A stretch of DNA of 64,000 bases from Cacajao melanocephalus (GCA_963573385.1 CAUYLG010050968.1:62001-126000), one strand, 5' to 3'; shown: positions 15,615 through 31,301, counted from the first letter of the stretch. A program made the numbers and translations. Notes: generated by a model from the sequence alone, not told the origin.

Positions 15615-16139
15615 CAGTCAGGATGGTGGGAAAAATTGTAAAATAGACGCAAACCCTCTTGGAAGGGCGGAAGGATTTTGCAAAAGCCTCAAGAAAGAAT
15701 GAGCCAAAGGCGGCAGTTCTGACCCAGGGGCAATTAGGCAGGAGTAGATATAAAGGAATGTGGGAGAGTTTATCTAAAGAGCTTGTTTACTCATGTAGTC
15801 CTAAGACTGACCTTTGAACATCCATGCGCCCATGACTACTCTCTAATGGGGGGGTCAACAATGTTATTGCTCACAAATGGTGTTTGCTTTTAGGCCTCAG
15901 AATCTAGCCTTTAATCATTATCCACAAGCGTGTTGACTCAAAGCCTCTGTCATTAAATCTAGACTGAATAAACACCCGGAGTGCCAGCTGGTCAGGGCCA
16001 CAGTTACTAACTTTTTACCGAACTCTTCTTTGTGTCTGTGAGTGGCCGGCTGCCTAGTCCACTCTTTCACTGGATATTTGTGTCTGAGTGTATCTGTTCA
16101 TCTGCTGCTGGGTCAGGGTCTGCTGGTTGGACCTGGCAT
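15615..16139 (+). mobile_element. Probable solitary ERV LTR
   Basis: About 525 bp with LTR layout: a promoter-like AGATATAAAGG at 15747 and a polyadenylation signal AATAAA at 15967-15972. A GT-rich downstream region (GTGTCTGTGAGTGG, then TTTGTGTCTGAGTG) ends at GGACCTGGCA. Boundaries are approximate, no TSD was confirmed and the subfamily was not assigned. Confidence 0.55.
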
Positions 16140-16441
16140 AATATGATGACTTATTCAGTGGCCTTCTCTACTAGACTATAACTCTCTTGGGGGAAGAACC
16201 ACAGCTTATTTGATTCTTTTTTCCCAATGTCTAATGTATTTTGTTTAGCTTGGTTGGTTAGTTAATTTTTGGTCTTATTCTCTGTCTTGGTCAAACAGGC
16301 ATTTATATGGTTTCACACTATATAGACAATACATTTTTAATTTAATAAAATAGGATAGCCTCAGAAAACATAATCTATTTACTTTATTCTTAGGTGGTCA
16401 CAATATTTTAGTTGTTTTAGGGGAAAGAGAGTAGTGATATT

Positions 16442-16896
16442 TGTGAACCCCGAACATCTGAGATGAGTCTCAGTTAATTTAGAAAGTTTATTTTGCCAAG
16501 GTTGAGGAAACATGCCCGTGACATAGCCTCACTCAGAAGGTCCTCACAACATGTGGCCAAGGTGGTTGGGGCACAGCTTGGTTCTACACATTTTAGGAAG
16601 ACATGAGATATCAATTAATGTATGAAAGATGTATATTGGTTATGTCCAGAAAGGCAGGGCAGCTCAAGCAGGGAGGGGGCTTGCAGGTCACAGGTAGGTA
16701 AGAGACAAATGGTTGCATTTTTTAAAGTTTCTGATTAGTCTTTCCAAGGGAGGCAATCAGATATGCATTTGTCTCAGTGAAAAGAGAAATGACTTTGAAT
16801 AGAATGGGAGGCAGGTTTGCCCTAAGCAGTTCCCAGACTGACTTTTCCCTTTAGCTTAGTGATTTTAGGGTCCCCAAGATTTATTTTCCTTTCTCA
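16442..16896 (-). mobile_element. Solitary ERV1-like LTR with 4-bp TSD
   Basis: In minus orientation it runs TGAGAAAGGAAAATAAATC... to ...GGGGTTCACA, 455 bp with TG...CA ends. TATT at 16438-16441 and TATT at 16897-16900 form a 4-bp TSD. It has an AATAAA followed by CTTTCTAAATTAACTGAGAC near its 3' end. Confidence 0.8.
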
Positions 16897-16952
16897 TATT
16901 AATTAGGCTCTAGTCTTCTTTCACTAACTCCCCTAGAGGTTGTCAGTGCACT

Positions 16953-17254
<302 letters not shown>

Positions 17255-17589
17255 AGTTGTCAGTTTTCTTCTGGTAGATATTTGTGATACAAAGCTCGAG
17301 AGGACAGAAGTGGAGTCATGTCAGCCCCATGTTTAGGAAGAAAACAGGGGCAAAACATCACAGAGGCAGGCCGAGCTGTTATAAAAGGAAACTGAGTTGC
17401 TTTATGACAGGGATATGTCATTAAGACATGTAAAGAAAATGAAGGCAGATCAGTGCCTTCTACTAAAGAGGCCAGGGCTGAATGGAATATTTGTAAGTTA
17501 TAAATTAAATATTATATACATGAATATAAACCAAAATTATTTTAAAAATTTATCTTCTAGTAGCAGTAAAAATAATAATGATAATTTTC

Positions 17590-17880
<291 letters not shown>

Positions 17881-18209
17881 AATAATGATAATTTTCAAAT
17901 AAACTGGGAATGGAGTGAGATGGAAGGATTTTGTTTAACATTGGGAAAACCTCTCAACTATAAGGTTGATTAAGTGTTTTGAGGGTAATTTGGTAATTGA
18001 AGTCACCTGTCACAAAATATCAAAGAAAAGGACAAGGGAAAGACTTCTCCTGCAGCATTTTGTAAGAATTAATTAATAAATAATGATGAAGTAGAAGTTT
18101 AAAAATGTATACCTGGAGTGAGGATTGTTTTGATTCATCACATTTCCTGGCATTTCTTCCTGCAAACTTTATGCCAATTATTATTATCCAAATGTATTAA
18201 TAAAGTGTC

Positions 18210-18541
<332 letters not shown>

Positions 18542-19214
18542 TTAGAGAAGAAAGTCTAATTTATAAAAAGATGCAACACTAACAGGCTATACAAAATTCA
18601 TAATACATCAAATAATTATGAAACTCTGTCGTAGGTGTTACAGACACAAAGATTAATAGAAGCCCTATTACTGTCCTTGAGTAGATCTCAGTCTAGGCAG
18701 GAGAATAGACAGATGACAAATAGTGATACTGCATTGTAAGAAATACTTGAATGGAAGTTTAAACATTATTTCATAATGAAAATTGTACCAGTAGAAATCT
18801 TCAGAAATATAATCACATTATCATTTAGACAGAGCAAGGGATCTGGGGATTTCACTGTTTTCTGATTGTAAAGGAAAGTCAGAATTTGGCCTTTCTAATT
18901 CTACCCAATGGCTAACAGAGGCTAATGAGATTTTTAGTCCTCAAATGAATCAAATCAGGGTCACTCAATTGTTTACATGATTTTACATTAAGTAATCTGA
19001 AGACATATGAGATTATGAAACTCTTAAGAGTTAACATAGTACTTCAGACAAATGGTACACTTGAAAATCAGGGTATGTATAACTGTACAATACAAATGGC
19101 ACATATTCAACACTGTTTAGGAAATTCAATGCTAAATGTATTTATTAAGTTCTTACACATTACTTAATAAGAAAAAAACATATTTTTAGCACTGTATGTA
19201 GAACTAAACCTGTT

Positions 19215-19410
19215 AATTTTATCATCTTGCTTTCATATTTTTCCTGTGTGATAACTGGCAAATAGAAAATGAAGACATTCAGCATGTCTTTAAAAATTAA
19301 CTTTTTAATTGCCAAACTAGTGTGCCTAGTAAACAGATCCAAACAGTACCAAAACCAAAGTCCTCCTTCCCACCTTCCTCTTAACTCTGGACTCCTCAAT
19401 CATACTCCTT
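19215..19410 (-). repeat. Inverted duplication, left arm
   Basis: This arm is the reverse complement, at roughly 90% by eye, of 19698-19892. It is not a recognisable transposon. The two arms are separated by about 287 bp that contain a MIR. Confidence 0.9.
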
Positions 19411-19419
19411 AGGCAGTAA

Positions 19420-19620
19420 TTATTGGAAGATACCACCTCAGGAGGCAGACTGTCTCAGCTGAATCCTGATTCGCCTCCAATAACTATGTGCACTTGGGCA
19501 AATCTCTTAATTTCTCTGAGCCTTAGCTATCCCGCTTGTAAGGAGAATAATACCAGTACCTATCTCAATCTATCACATAGGGTTGTTATGAACATTAAAT
19601 GGAACATAAATGAACTTGGT
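19420..19620 (+). mobile_element. MIR SINE
   Basis: It has the MIR pattern 'CTTGGGCAAATCTCTTAA', 'TCTCTGAGCCTTAGCTATC', 'GGGTTGTTATGAACATTAAA'. It sits in the spacer of the inverted duplication. Confidence 0.8.
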
Positions 19621-19670
19621 AAAGCAACATAGAGCTTACATCTATGTTACGGCACTTAGATTTACCTCAT

Positions 19671-19969
19671 TTTTTTTTTTTGAGACAAAAAATCCCAGGA
19701 GTGGGATTGAGGAGTCCAGAGTTAGGACGCAGGTGGGAAGGAAGACTTTGGTTTTTGTACTGTTTGAATCTGTTTACTAGGTACAGCAGTTTGGTAATTA
19801 AAAAGTTAATTTTTAAAGACATGCTGGATGTCTTCATTTTCTATTTGCCAGTTATCACACAGGACAAATGTGAAAACAAGATGATAAAAATTCCTGAGCT
19901 CAAGTGATCCTCCTGCTTCAGCCTCGTGCATAGCTGGGACTACAGGCATGCATCCCTGTGCCTGGCTTT
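19671..19969 (-). mobile_element. Alu-like element broken by inverted duplication
   Basis: A T run and GAGACA (19671-19687) and the later part CTCAAGTGATCCTCCTGC to CCTGTGCCTGGC (19900-19969) belong to one inverted Alu. The 195 bp between are the right arm of the inverted duplication. Confidence 0.75.
19698..19892 (+). repeat. Inverted duplication, right arm
   Basis: This is the inverted copy of 19215-19410. It sits inside an inverted Alu-like element: the Alu start (T-run plus GAGACA) is at 19671-19687 and the Alu remainder resumes at 19893. The duplicate therefore replaced or split Alu sequence and is the younger copy. Confidence 0.85.
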
Positions 19970-19976
19970 ACCTCAT

Positions 19977-20290
19977 TCTTTTAATGGCTGAATAGTAGTA
20001 CTCTGTTAGTGAATGCTCCAAAGTTTATTGTAATTAGTCCCCTATTCATAGGTATTAGATTTCTTTATTTTCTTTTATTAAAGCAGTAGTGAACCTCTTT
20101 GCACATATATCTTTGTAAAGTACACTGTCTTTGTAAAGCAATATAAATATAACTGAATAAGTTCCTCGAAATAGAATGTTTGTGTCAAAGGGTGTGAATA
20201 TTTTGAGTTTTGAGAGATATGCCAAATTAACTTTGCCTTTTGAGACGATTACAGGCAGTTTGATAACTTCCTGATTTCAAGTTGCACAAT
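19977..20290 (-). mobile_element. L1ME-type 3'-end remnant
   Basis: Antisense L1 3' UTR pattern: 'ATGGCTGAATAGTAGTACTC', 'AGAATGTTTGTGTCAAAGGG', 'ATATGCCAAATTAACTTTGC'. Confidence 0.65.
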
Positions 20291-20534
20291 CCACTTTAAT
20301 AATCAGTTCAATTTACCGGGAAAATTGAACTTGATGTCTGTGTCATTTCTAGGTTTTGTCATCAAAGATTTGGGGCAGCTATGCTTTATTTACTCAACTA
20401 GATTTTTAGCTTCTTTTGGACAAAGATTATATCAAAATATAAATAGGCACAGAGTCTAATGCACTCTCGGGCATTTAGTAGGGGGTCATATATTGGTTGA
20501 CATGTCAATTAATGCAGTAGAAAGTTGGGATTTT

Positions 20535-20849
<315 letters not shown>

Positions 20850-21539
20850 CTAGTTATACAGCCCTGAGACACAGTTTACCAGCCAAGAAACAACGTGAGG
20901 GAACCACATTTGTGAGAGATAAAAGGTTAATGTCAATAGAATACCCAGATACTTACCTTAGGGAGGCTGTAGTGAATATGTGTACGTGTGTGTGCAAGGG
21001 GTCTGAAAGCTGGTAGAGGTGTCTAGAGAAAGTCTACAGGATAAAATAAAGACACTCAGAAACAGTAAAAATCACAAAGGCAAGAGTCCCAAAGAGCAAC
21101 AATCACAAACAGCCGGCCTCATCTGAACCAAATGTGCAATCATAGCTAAGAGCTCCTGGTTATGTAAGTAAGTGTGATAGCCACACTCAAAAGGATGCCT
21201 CATGTAGGGACTGCTTCCTGCTCTTTGAGGTGTGTTTGCTCCCTTGACTCAGAAACATCCACAAGGTCTTCCTTTGAAGGTTTGAAGGAGCTGTCCTGGG
21301 TGACGAACTAAAGAAAAAGCAACAAGACCTGCACATAAGCAAAAAGTATTGCGAGTTGACAACTGAATTCCAGAGCATGTGCCCTCACTCCTTTTTCTTC
21401 GTTTTTAGTTTTTCTTCCCAGATGGCCACTCACATTTTATAAGTTTCCTAATACATACTATGTCTTCCCCCCAAAATTTTGCTACAGTCACTAAGGAAAG
21501 TTTTGAAACAAAAAAATCTTGCTCTTAAGAACGTTGCGA

Positions 21540-21828
21540 GGCTGGGTGCGGTGACTCACGCTTGTAATCCCAGCACTTTGGGAGGCTGAGGTGGGCAGAT
21601 CATGAGGTCAGGAGTCCAAGACCAGCTTGACCAACATGGTGAAACCCTGTCTCTACTAAAAATACAAAAATTAGCCTGGCACGGTGGCCCGTGCCTGTAA
21701 TCCTACTTGGGAGGCTGAGGCAGGAGAATCGCTTGAACTCGGGTGGCAGAGGTTGTAGTGAGCCGAGATCGCACCACTGCACTCCAGCTTGGGTGACAGA
21801 GCAAGACTCCATGTGAAAAAAAAAAAAA
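21540..21828 (+). mobile_element. Alu, full length
   Basis: From GGCTGGGTGCGGTGACTCAC to an A tail. A few bases are missing in the right arm (CCTACTTGGG). Confidence 0.95.
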
Positions 21829-22384
21829 TGGAAAGAATGTTGCAAACAGGTGACTCAAAAGGGAATGTCTCAAGAGGCAGAATGAGGACACAAGAGGGTA
21901 AAATACTGAAGGCAGTGAAACCAGACTCTCAATCATGGATACTTCCAGTTATCCAAAAAACAAGAAAAGCAAATCTTTGAATTTACCTCATTTACAATAA
22001 TCCCATACAAACAGAAGGCACAAGAGACAAGGAAAGATTTGAAAGCAAGGAAAGATTTCAAATTTTTAAAACTTAAAGGTAACACTTTTAAAGGGTTAAT
22101 TTTTCTATCTCCAGGTTTATTTCAAATTTACACATTTCTCACCAGAAGGAAAAAAAAACTATATTTTTGTCTTAGTGAAGGCTTTGTGCATGGCATGATA
22201 TTTCACTTAGATTTAAAGGATAGACAGGATGGCTGGAAATGGGAGGAGAATTGTTTCAGACAAAGAAGGGGATGCACAAAGCCTTTGGAGAAGAATTTGG
22301 CAAGGCCTGGAATTTCTGAAGGCAAACAAAGCTGAAAAGGTATTCTGGTTCCAGACCCTAAAGAACCTTAAGAACAAGAAAAAA

Positions 22385-22790
22385 ATAATTTGAACTTTAT
22401 TTGTAATTCATGAGGGGCCTTTGAATCTATGTGAGAAGGCAATGACAAGTTTATAAATGGGTTAGAGGAGAAGCAATATGGCAGCACAGCATCTGGATGG
22501 TTTGGGGAGATAAGAGACTGAAGATAGGAGGGCCACAGGTGCTTTCTAATGGGCCACCTGCAACTGGGAGCCCCTTGGTGGGTGGGTCTGAACTAAGGCC
22601 ATGACTCTGGGAAGAGGAATGAGGTAATTTAGGGAAGACTCTTTTCAGAGACTTAGAATTGACCAGTGGTAAGGCTTACGGAGACAGAAGGATCAAAGGT
22701 GACTTTGAAGTTGGATCATGGCTCACTGGGAAACAAATGATACCATTAACGGAGGAAAATTAGAAGGAAGAGAAGACTTGAAGTAGAAAA
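22385..22790. repeat. Possible ancient interspersed repeat, unclassified
   Basis: Purine-rich text with phrases common in old mammalian repeats (GGAGATAAGAGACTGAAGAT, GAACTAAGGCCATGACTCTG). No boundaries or family could be fixed. Confidence 0.35.
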
Positions 22791-23383
22791 TAAATTCAGT
22801 TTTAGGTAGGCAGAATTTTTTTTTTTAAGATAAAGAACTGCCTTTGAAGATATGCACACCCACAACCTAGTCAAACTGCCTTTTCTCAGGTTTCTACATA
22901 CCACTTCCAAAGTGAAAATTTATGAAAAATAGCAACTTTTATGTTCATTTCTAATCTGTTAAAAATCATCAAAGTATGTAAATTTCTCTTCTTCATAGAA
23001 AAAAAAAAAAGAGAGAATCAGCCTTTTGGTCAACAGAGCTATGCTTGAGACGGTTTCCAACCATTGCTCCTATTGGTTTTGCTGATGAAATGAAAGTAAG
23101 TGAAGATTGTATTTGTCTCTGCATTTTTCAACATTTGTCAATTCTTCTTCAGGTGCAATAGATGTAGCATATCTGTTCAATACTTGGGTTCTATGACTAG
23201 ACATACAATTTTAGCAGTTGGGGAAGAAAATAATATCCTGGTGGAAAGACTGCAAAATTAGAAAAAGCATGAAAATCTTGCTATTTGAAGAGCTTAGGAA
23301 AAGGCATGCAGTTGGCACTCTATATGCATGGTGATTTATGTGCTTTCTGCTTATTGTGATGAACACTAATTTATACGAAATAG

Positions 23384-23780
<397 letters not shown>

Positions 23781-23922
23781 TAGTTTGCTCTTCTTTCTGC
23801 CTAAATTGCCCTTTTCCTTTTCCTAGATCTTCATGGGGCTGGTTCCCCTGGTCATTCAGGTTTTGGCTTTTACGTCACCTCCTCAGAGGTGATTCAATCA
23901 CATTGCACCACTGTCTTTTCTA

Positions 23923-24051
23923 TTTCTCCTCTTCCCCTTCTTCTTCTTCTCTTCCTCCTCCTCCTCTTTTTCTTCTCCTTCTTCCTTTTCTTCCCCTTCC
24001 CCTTCTTCCTCTTCCTCTTCCCCTCCTCCTCCTTCTTCTCCTTCTTCTTCT
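23923..24051. repeat. 129-bp pure pyrimidine tract
   Basis: No purine occurs on the plus strand across this interval. It consists of CTT, CCT and CTTCC units and is followed by CTGCTT-type units to about 24089. It has expanded at the A-tail end of a short inverted Alu fragment. Confidence 0.95.
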
Positions 24052-24091
24052 GCTTCTTCTGCTGCTTCTGCTTCTGCTGCTTCTTCTTTGG

Positions 24092-24210
24092 TAGAGATAG
24101 AGTCTTGCTATTTTGCCTAGGCTGCTTTTGAACTCCTGGCCTCAAGAAATCCTCCCATCTCAACCTCCCAATGTGCTGGGATTACAGGCATGAACCATTG
24201 TACCCAGCTG
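24092..24210 (-). mobile_element. Alu fragment
   Basis: Inverted, containing the TTTGAACTCCTGGCCTCAAG and GTGCTGGGATTACAGGCATG blocks only. Confidence 0.85.
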
Positions 24211-24359
24211 CATGTTTCCTGTTTCTTACCATACTTATTACACTGTTTTCTTATGTATTTGTTACTTCACTTGTTTGTCTCTCTCTTCCTCTAGCATGTC
24301 AACTTCCTAGTAAGCAGCCCTGGTCCTCCTTGTTCAACGCTTTGTGCTTAAGAACTCAG

Positions 24360-24655
<296 letters not shown>

Positions 24656-24917
24656 TCAGAACAGTATTTAACACACAAGAAATAAATAAATATTTGCAAA
24701 ATAACCAAATGAATGACCATCTTTCATCATTATAATGGCCCTCTGGGCTAAACATTCCTACATTTACAGATGAAGAAACCAAGTGGAAAGATATTAAGTA
24801 ATTTTCCCAAGTGGAGTTACTGAGACGCATGAATATCATCTTAATATACCCATTACATTTAAAAGAAATACTAAAGGTTATCTCTTCTTTCTCTTCATCT
24901 CTGAGCATGAGTGATTT

Positions 24918-25279
24918 TGTTACATCCGAGCGAGTTTTAAACAGAAGCGCCCCGCTCTGAGTTTGTTGAGAGTCCGCTTTAATGCCGGAGTCCGAGAGTC
25001 AGCTAGAGCTCAAACCTCTCGGCACAGAACAAAGGGCAGTCAACATTTTTATATCAGTTTAGGGTCAGGGGGCAGAATGCCCTGTATAGCTCAGGGTGGG
25101 TAAAATGGAGCTGGCAGGATTGTTTAAAATGTATTCACCACAGCCAAGCTAGGGTATTTCAGTTTCAACTTTTGCTAGAAAGATGTCTTATTTTTCTTTA
25201 AATTATCTGTAGGAGACTCCAGGTCTCAATCATAACATGTTTTTAGATTTAGTGTCTTAAAACCTTTCCTGTCTTTCCA
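24918..25279 (-). mobile_element. Probable solitary ERV LTR
   Basis: In minus orientation it has a TGATATAAAAATG TATA-like box and GCATTAAAGCGGACTC (a polyadenylation-type ATTAAA). It ends ...CTCGGATGTAACA. It is richer in CpG than its surroundings. The ends are inferred and no TSD was confirmed. Confidence 0.6.
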
Positions 25280-25732
25280 GTACTACTTTAAAAAAAAGTT
25301 TCCTTACTACAAAGTAATATACATTTACTATCAAAAAAAATGAGAAGAGAAAACAAAAGAAAAAAATCCATCCATGTATTTTCACAATCTTGTCAACCTC
25401 ACTAAAACATCTTGCTGTTAATCATCTCCAATAATATATGATAGACAAATGTATGTTTTGAAATTGATTACTTATATATTATTATATTTTATATATTATA
25501 TTATTTAGATATTTTCATATCACTATTCATTTATATAATGTTGAATGTCTATGTGACAGTTCTATCATATAAAAGGATATGACATAATTTAATGAATCAA
25601 ACTATTCTTTTCTCTTGAAGTTTACTTTACTGGAACATCACCCTAATATCACTCTTTTTCAACTGCAATGCTTACCTTAAAACTCACCCATTTTTAGTGT
25701 AAGGTTCTGTGAGTTTTAGTCAAATTAAATAG

Positions 25733-25927
<195 letters not shown>

Positions 25928-25986
25928 TAACCTTATATAGCCAAATTATCATCACTTCAATATATAATCAACATAAAAACGATTGA

Positions 25987-26316
25987 CCCAGTGCCATGGC
26001 TCAGGCCTTTACCAGCACTTTGAGGCAGGAGGATCACTTGAGCCTAGGAGTTCAAGCAACATAGCAAGACCCCATCTCTACCAAAAATCTAAAAATTAGC
26101 AACATAGAGAGACCCCCATCTCTACAAAAAAAAAAAAAATTAGCTTGGTATGGTGGCCCCTGACTGTAGACCCAGCTACTGGGGAGGCTGAGGTAGGAGG
26201 ATCCCTGGAGCCAGGTAGGTCAAGGCAGCAGAGAGCCCGAGACTGCAGTGTGCCCCACTGCACCATGCCACTGCACTGTAGCCTGGGCAACAGAGCAAGA
26301 TCCTGTCTCAAAAAAT
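25987..26316 (+). mobile_element. Old Alu (J-like) with internal rearrangement
   Basis: It starts CCCAGTGCCATGGCTCAG. The phrase AACATAG..GAC.CCATCTCTAC occurs twice (about 26058 and 26100), indicating a small internal duplication between the arms. Confidence 0.85.
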
Positions 26317-26639
26317 TGAGTTTTTTTGGCGGGGGGAGCAGATACTGAATCTTTGGAGTCTTGTGTATTTTACGCTCACAGCAGACCTCAATTCAGACTA
26401 GCCATGTTTTAAGAATTTGTGGCTGCCATATTGGCAGGTAAGGGCTGCTGGCCTGCTGGGGAGGCCTGCAGGTCAGGTCATGTCCTCAGCTATGAGCCGG
26501 AGGGGTCAGGAGCAGGGTGCATTTTCCTCTCTAGCTTGGGAGGAAAATTGCATTTTTGCCCCCCTGCTCCACTGTCTGCCTTTAACTTTGTTTATGAGTA
26601 TAGGAGGCAGGCTGAGGAAGAGGCAAATATGGGATTAAC

Positions 26640-26820
26640 CACACTTTGGCATTAGATAGCTCTGTGACCTTGTGACAGTGACTTCGATTTCATTTTCCTT
26701 TATGTCCATAAAATGGGGATAATTACTTTATTGGGTTGTTGTTAGCATCAATGAGTTGCCTATGTAAAATACTTAGCACAGCACCTGGCACTTAAGCACT
26801 TGACAAATGATAGCTCTTAT
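26640..26820 (+). mobile_element. MIR SINE
   Basis: It has the MIR pattern 'TAGCTCTGTGACCTTGTG', 'CATAAAATGGGGATAATTAC', 'TTGGGTTGTTGTTAGCATCA'. Confidence 0.8.
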
Positions 26821-26869
26821 AATTTACAGAAAGTTTGAATGTTTATGTAGTCATACTTATTTTCCCTTT

Positions 26870-28010
26870 AGCCATAGATGCTATGCTTAGGAATTACCCT
26901 AAAGTTATAAGACTATTCACCTATATTTTCTTCTGGAAATCTAGAATTTCTATGGTTTTGTATTTTAAAATTAAAATCTTTAATTCATATGTAATATATT
27001 GTGGTGTATATTATCAAATGATGATCTGATTACATCTTTCTTTCTTTATGGCTAATCAGTTTTCCCAACACATATTGAACAAACCATCGTTTGCTTACAT
27101 ATCTGAAATGTTATTTCTGCCCTATACAAAATTCCCACATACACATGAACTAATTCCTGCATTTTCCCCTTTGCTTCATAGATGTGATTATTTCTGCATT
27201 GACTGCTGCTCTGTTTTATTTATTTTGGCTTTATGATATGCTTTAATATTGGACAATGAAAGTGCCATCTCACAATTATATCTCCCAAAGTTTCTAGGAC
27301 ATTCCTATATGCCAGTATTTTTACATTAACTTTAAACTTGGCAAGCTGATACTTAAATAATTCTGACCAGCAATAAATAAATAGATTTATCTGATGGAGA
27401 ATATCTTTTACAGCACAATATTTCCTTGTAGGAACATAGTATGTCCCTTTATTCATGAAATAAAAGTATCTCAGTAAAACTTCATAGTTACCTTAATGTT
27501 CGTAGTGAATATTGCTTAATAAGTTTATTCCTAGGTATTTCATATTTTTTACTCTTGTGAATGCTATCTCTTTGACTTTTTTTCCTTACTAGTTATTTTT
27601 CTTATATAGAAATTTATTATTTTTTTATTTTTTAGAAATTTATTTTTTAATTTTACTTTTAAGTTGCTATTGCAACTAGCCACTTTATTGAATTTTATCT
27701 ATTCCTACACTGAAAGTTGATTTTATTGATTTTTTTCAAGCAGACAATCCCATTATTTGCAAATATAATTCAGTCTCCTAATGTTTAATATTTATAACTC
27801 TTTTTTTTGTTTTGTTTTTTACATTGGTTAGAATGTTTCAAACACTGTTTAATAACAGCAACAATAACAGAAATCCTCATTTTTTTCTGATGTTCCTATC
27901 TATTGAAAGGCCTCTTGTGTTTTACTTTTGGGGAAAATATTTGCTATCTTTTCAATATTGTTTTTCTTGTACACTTGTTTTTAAACATGTTCTTTCTTAT
28001 GTATAGTCAA
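26870..28010 (-). mobile_element. L1 ORF2-region remnant, antisense
   Basis: Degraded antisense L1: 'AATCAGTTTTCCCAACACAT', 'GTTTATTCCTAGGTATTTCA', 'TTGCAACTAGCCACTTTATTG' and 'GAATGTTTCAAACACTG' echo the antisense of L1 ORF2. No coding potential remains. Confidence 0.7.
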
Positions 28011-28164
28011 TAGAAACAGAGAACACTGGTCTATCATTTCCTTTTCCATACTGACAATATTTTTCTCAACGATTTAGTGACTAGCATCTATTTCAGTCAA
28101 AAATTGTATATTCCCTATGCCTTCCAACAAATAAGTTTAAGGAAAAAACTAGCTTTGTTTGTTA

Positions 28165-28350
<186 letters not shown>

Positions 28351-28829
28351 TCAGGTGGTCAAAGCTTCAAATGTATCTCTCAATGTATCATACCCTTATC
28401 TTTCTTCTAACAGCAAATCACAGTCTGTTTCTGGCAGGATGCACTCTGTGATTGATGTGCTAAAGGGCTGGCCTTGGTTTGGATCTGCTGCTTCTTGTCA
28501 AGGCTGTTTTGTAAAGACTGTATTTACATATACAAATGTGAATTCTCATAAATATTTTATGAGTTCTTTTCTTGATTCAATCCCTTCCTATACCTTCATG
28601 CATTAATGCATTATTTATACTCTATTTACTTCCCAAAATATTTAAGGCAGCTGTTCTTTTGTTTTCACATTCTTAAATTATGCAAACATTATGATAATAA
28701 AAGAAAGCAAGGAAAGAGGAAAACCGCACTTAATCTCCACCATTATAACAAATCAGCTGTTGTCATTTTTTCATCTTCCCTTCTAGCAAGTATTCATAGG
28801 CATATATAATTTATATGTAGTTACTATCA

Positions 28830-29860
<1,031 letters not shown>

Positions 29861-29917
29861 TATTGGAATTTTGATAGCACTAAAAATAAAAATTGAACCA
29901 GAAATGTATTATCCTAT

Positions 29918-29919
<2 letters not shown>

Positions 29920-29948
<29 letters not shown>
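29920..29948. repeat. (CA)n microsatellite
   Basis: About 14 uninterrupted CA units. Confidence 0.95.
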
Positions 29949-29952
<4 letters not shown>

Positions 29953-31301
29953 TTTATGAAGAAACTGGCTACCTGTTCACCAGACCCATATCCTGTCTTC
30001 CTGGGCACGCATTTCCAGACTCGTTTGCAGTTAGGTGTGGTCAGGTTACTAAGTTGTAGCCAGTGAATTCTGAGAGCTGATTTTAAACTTTGCATTTTCA
30101 TTGTGTCTGACCCATTCACATTTTGGGGGTTATTTTATTACAGCAGCCAGCATTACTTGAACGAATGCTTAGCTGTAATCTAATTGTGTTTCCAAAAAGA
30201 ATAAAAACTGTAATCGTTTACAAAATACAGAATATTTTTTAAGATATTAAATTTTCGAATTCACAAATAACTCTTTAAATGTCATCCTGGAAACTGAGTC
30301 ATAAAAACATCAAATAACTTCAAATTGGGATCCTAGAAGTTGCATAATCCAATTTTCTTATCTCACAAAAGAAAGAAACTAACTCCCAGAGATTACATAA
30401 TTTTAATCAAATGATTTAATTTAATTATTTGAATGTGATTTGTACATCTCAGAATATGGAATTAAGTTAGTAATACAATAATGCATTCCTAAGCACCTTA
30501 CATATTACCAAAGACCTTTTAGACAAAAAGGTCGTATAAAAGCATTATAAGTTATAATTTATATATAACCTAAGTTATTCACAGTCATAATTTACTTATA
30601 AAAAGCATAAAATTAAAAATAGTCATTTTCCATTCTTCACAGAATTAGAAGAAACTATTTTAAAATTCAAGTGGAACCAAAAAAGAGCCCAAATAGCAAA
30701 GACAATCCTAAGCAAAAAGAACAAAGCTGATGGCGTCAAGCTACCCTACTTCAAACTATACTACAAGGCTCCAGTAACCCAAAGAGCATGGTACTGGTAT
30801 GAAAATAGACACATAGACCAATGGAACAGAATAGAGATCTCAGAAATAAAACCCACATCTACAACTAGATGACTGTTGACAAACCTGACCAGTACAAGCA
30901 ATGGGGAAAGGATTATTTAATAAATGGTGCTGAGAGAATTTTGGCTAACCACATGCAGAAAATTGAAACTGGACCCTTTTCTTACACCTTATACAAAAAT
31001 CAACTCAAGATGGAATAAGACTTCAATGTAAACCTCAAAACTATAAAAGCTCTAGAAGAAAATCTAGGCAATACTATTCAGGACATAGGACACAAGCAAA
31101 GATTTCATGATGAAAATGCCAAAGGCAATAGCAACAAAAGCAAAAATTGACAAACGGGATCCAATTAAACTAAGGAGCTTCTACACAGCAAAGAAACTAT
31201 CATCAGAGTGAATAGACAACCTACAGAATGGGAGAAAAATTTTGCAATCTATCTGTCTGATAAAGGTCTAATATCCAGAGTCTACAAGGAACTTAAACAA
31301 A

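Noticed and set aside
23894..24163. Long Lys/Arg/Glu-rich minus-strand ORF and Leu/Phe/Ser-rich plus-strand ORFs
   Set aside because: They are direct translations of the low-complexity pyrimidine/purine tract, with no start context, splice sites or family similarity.
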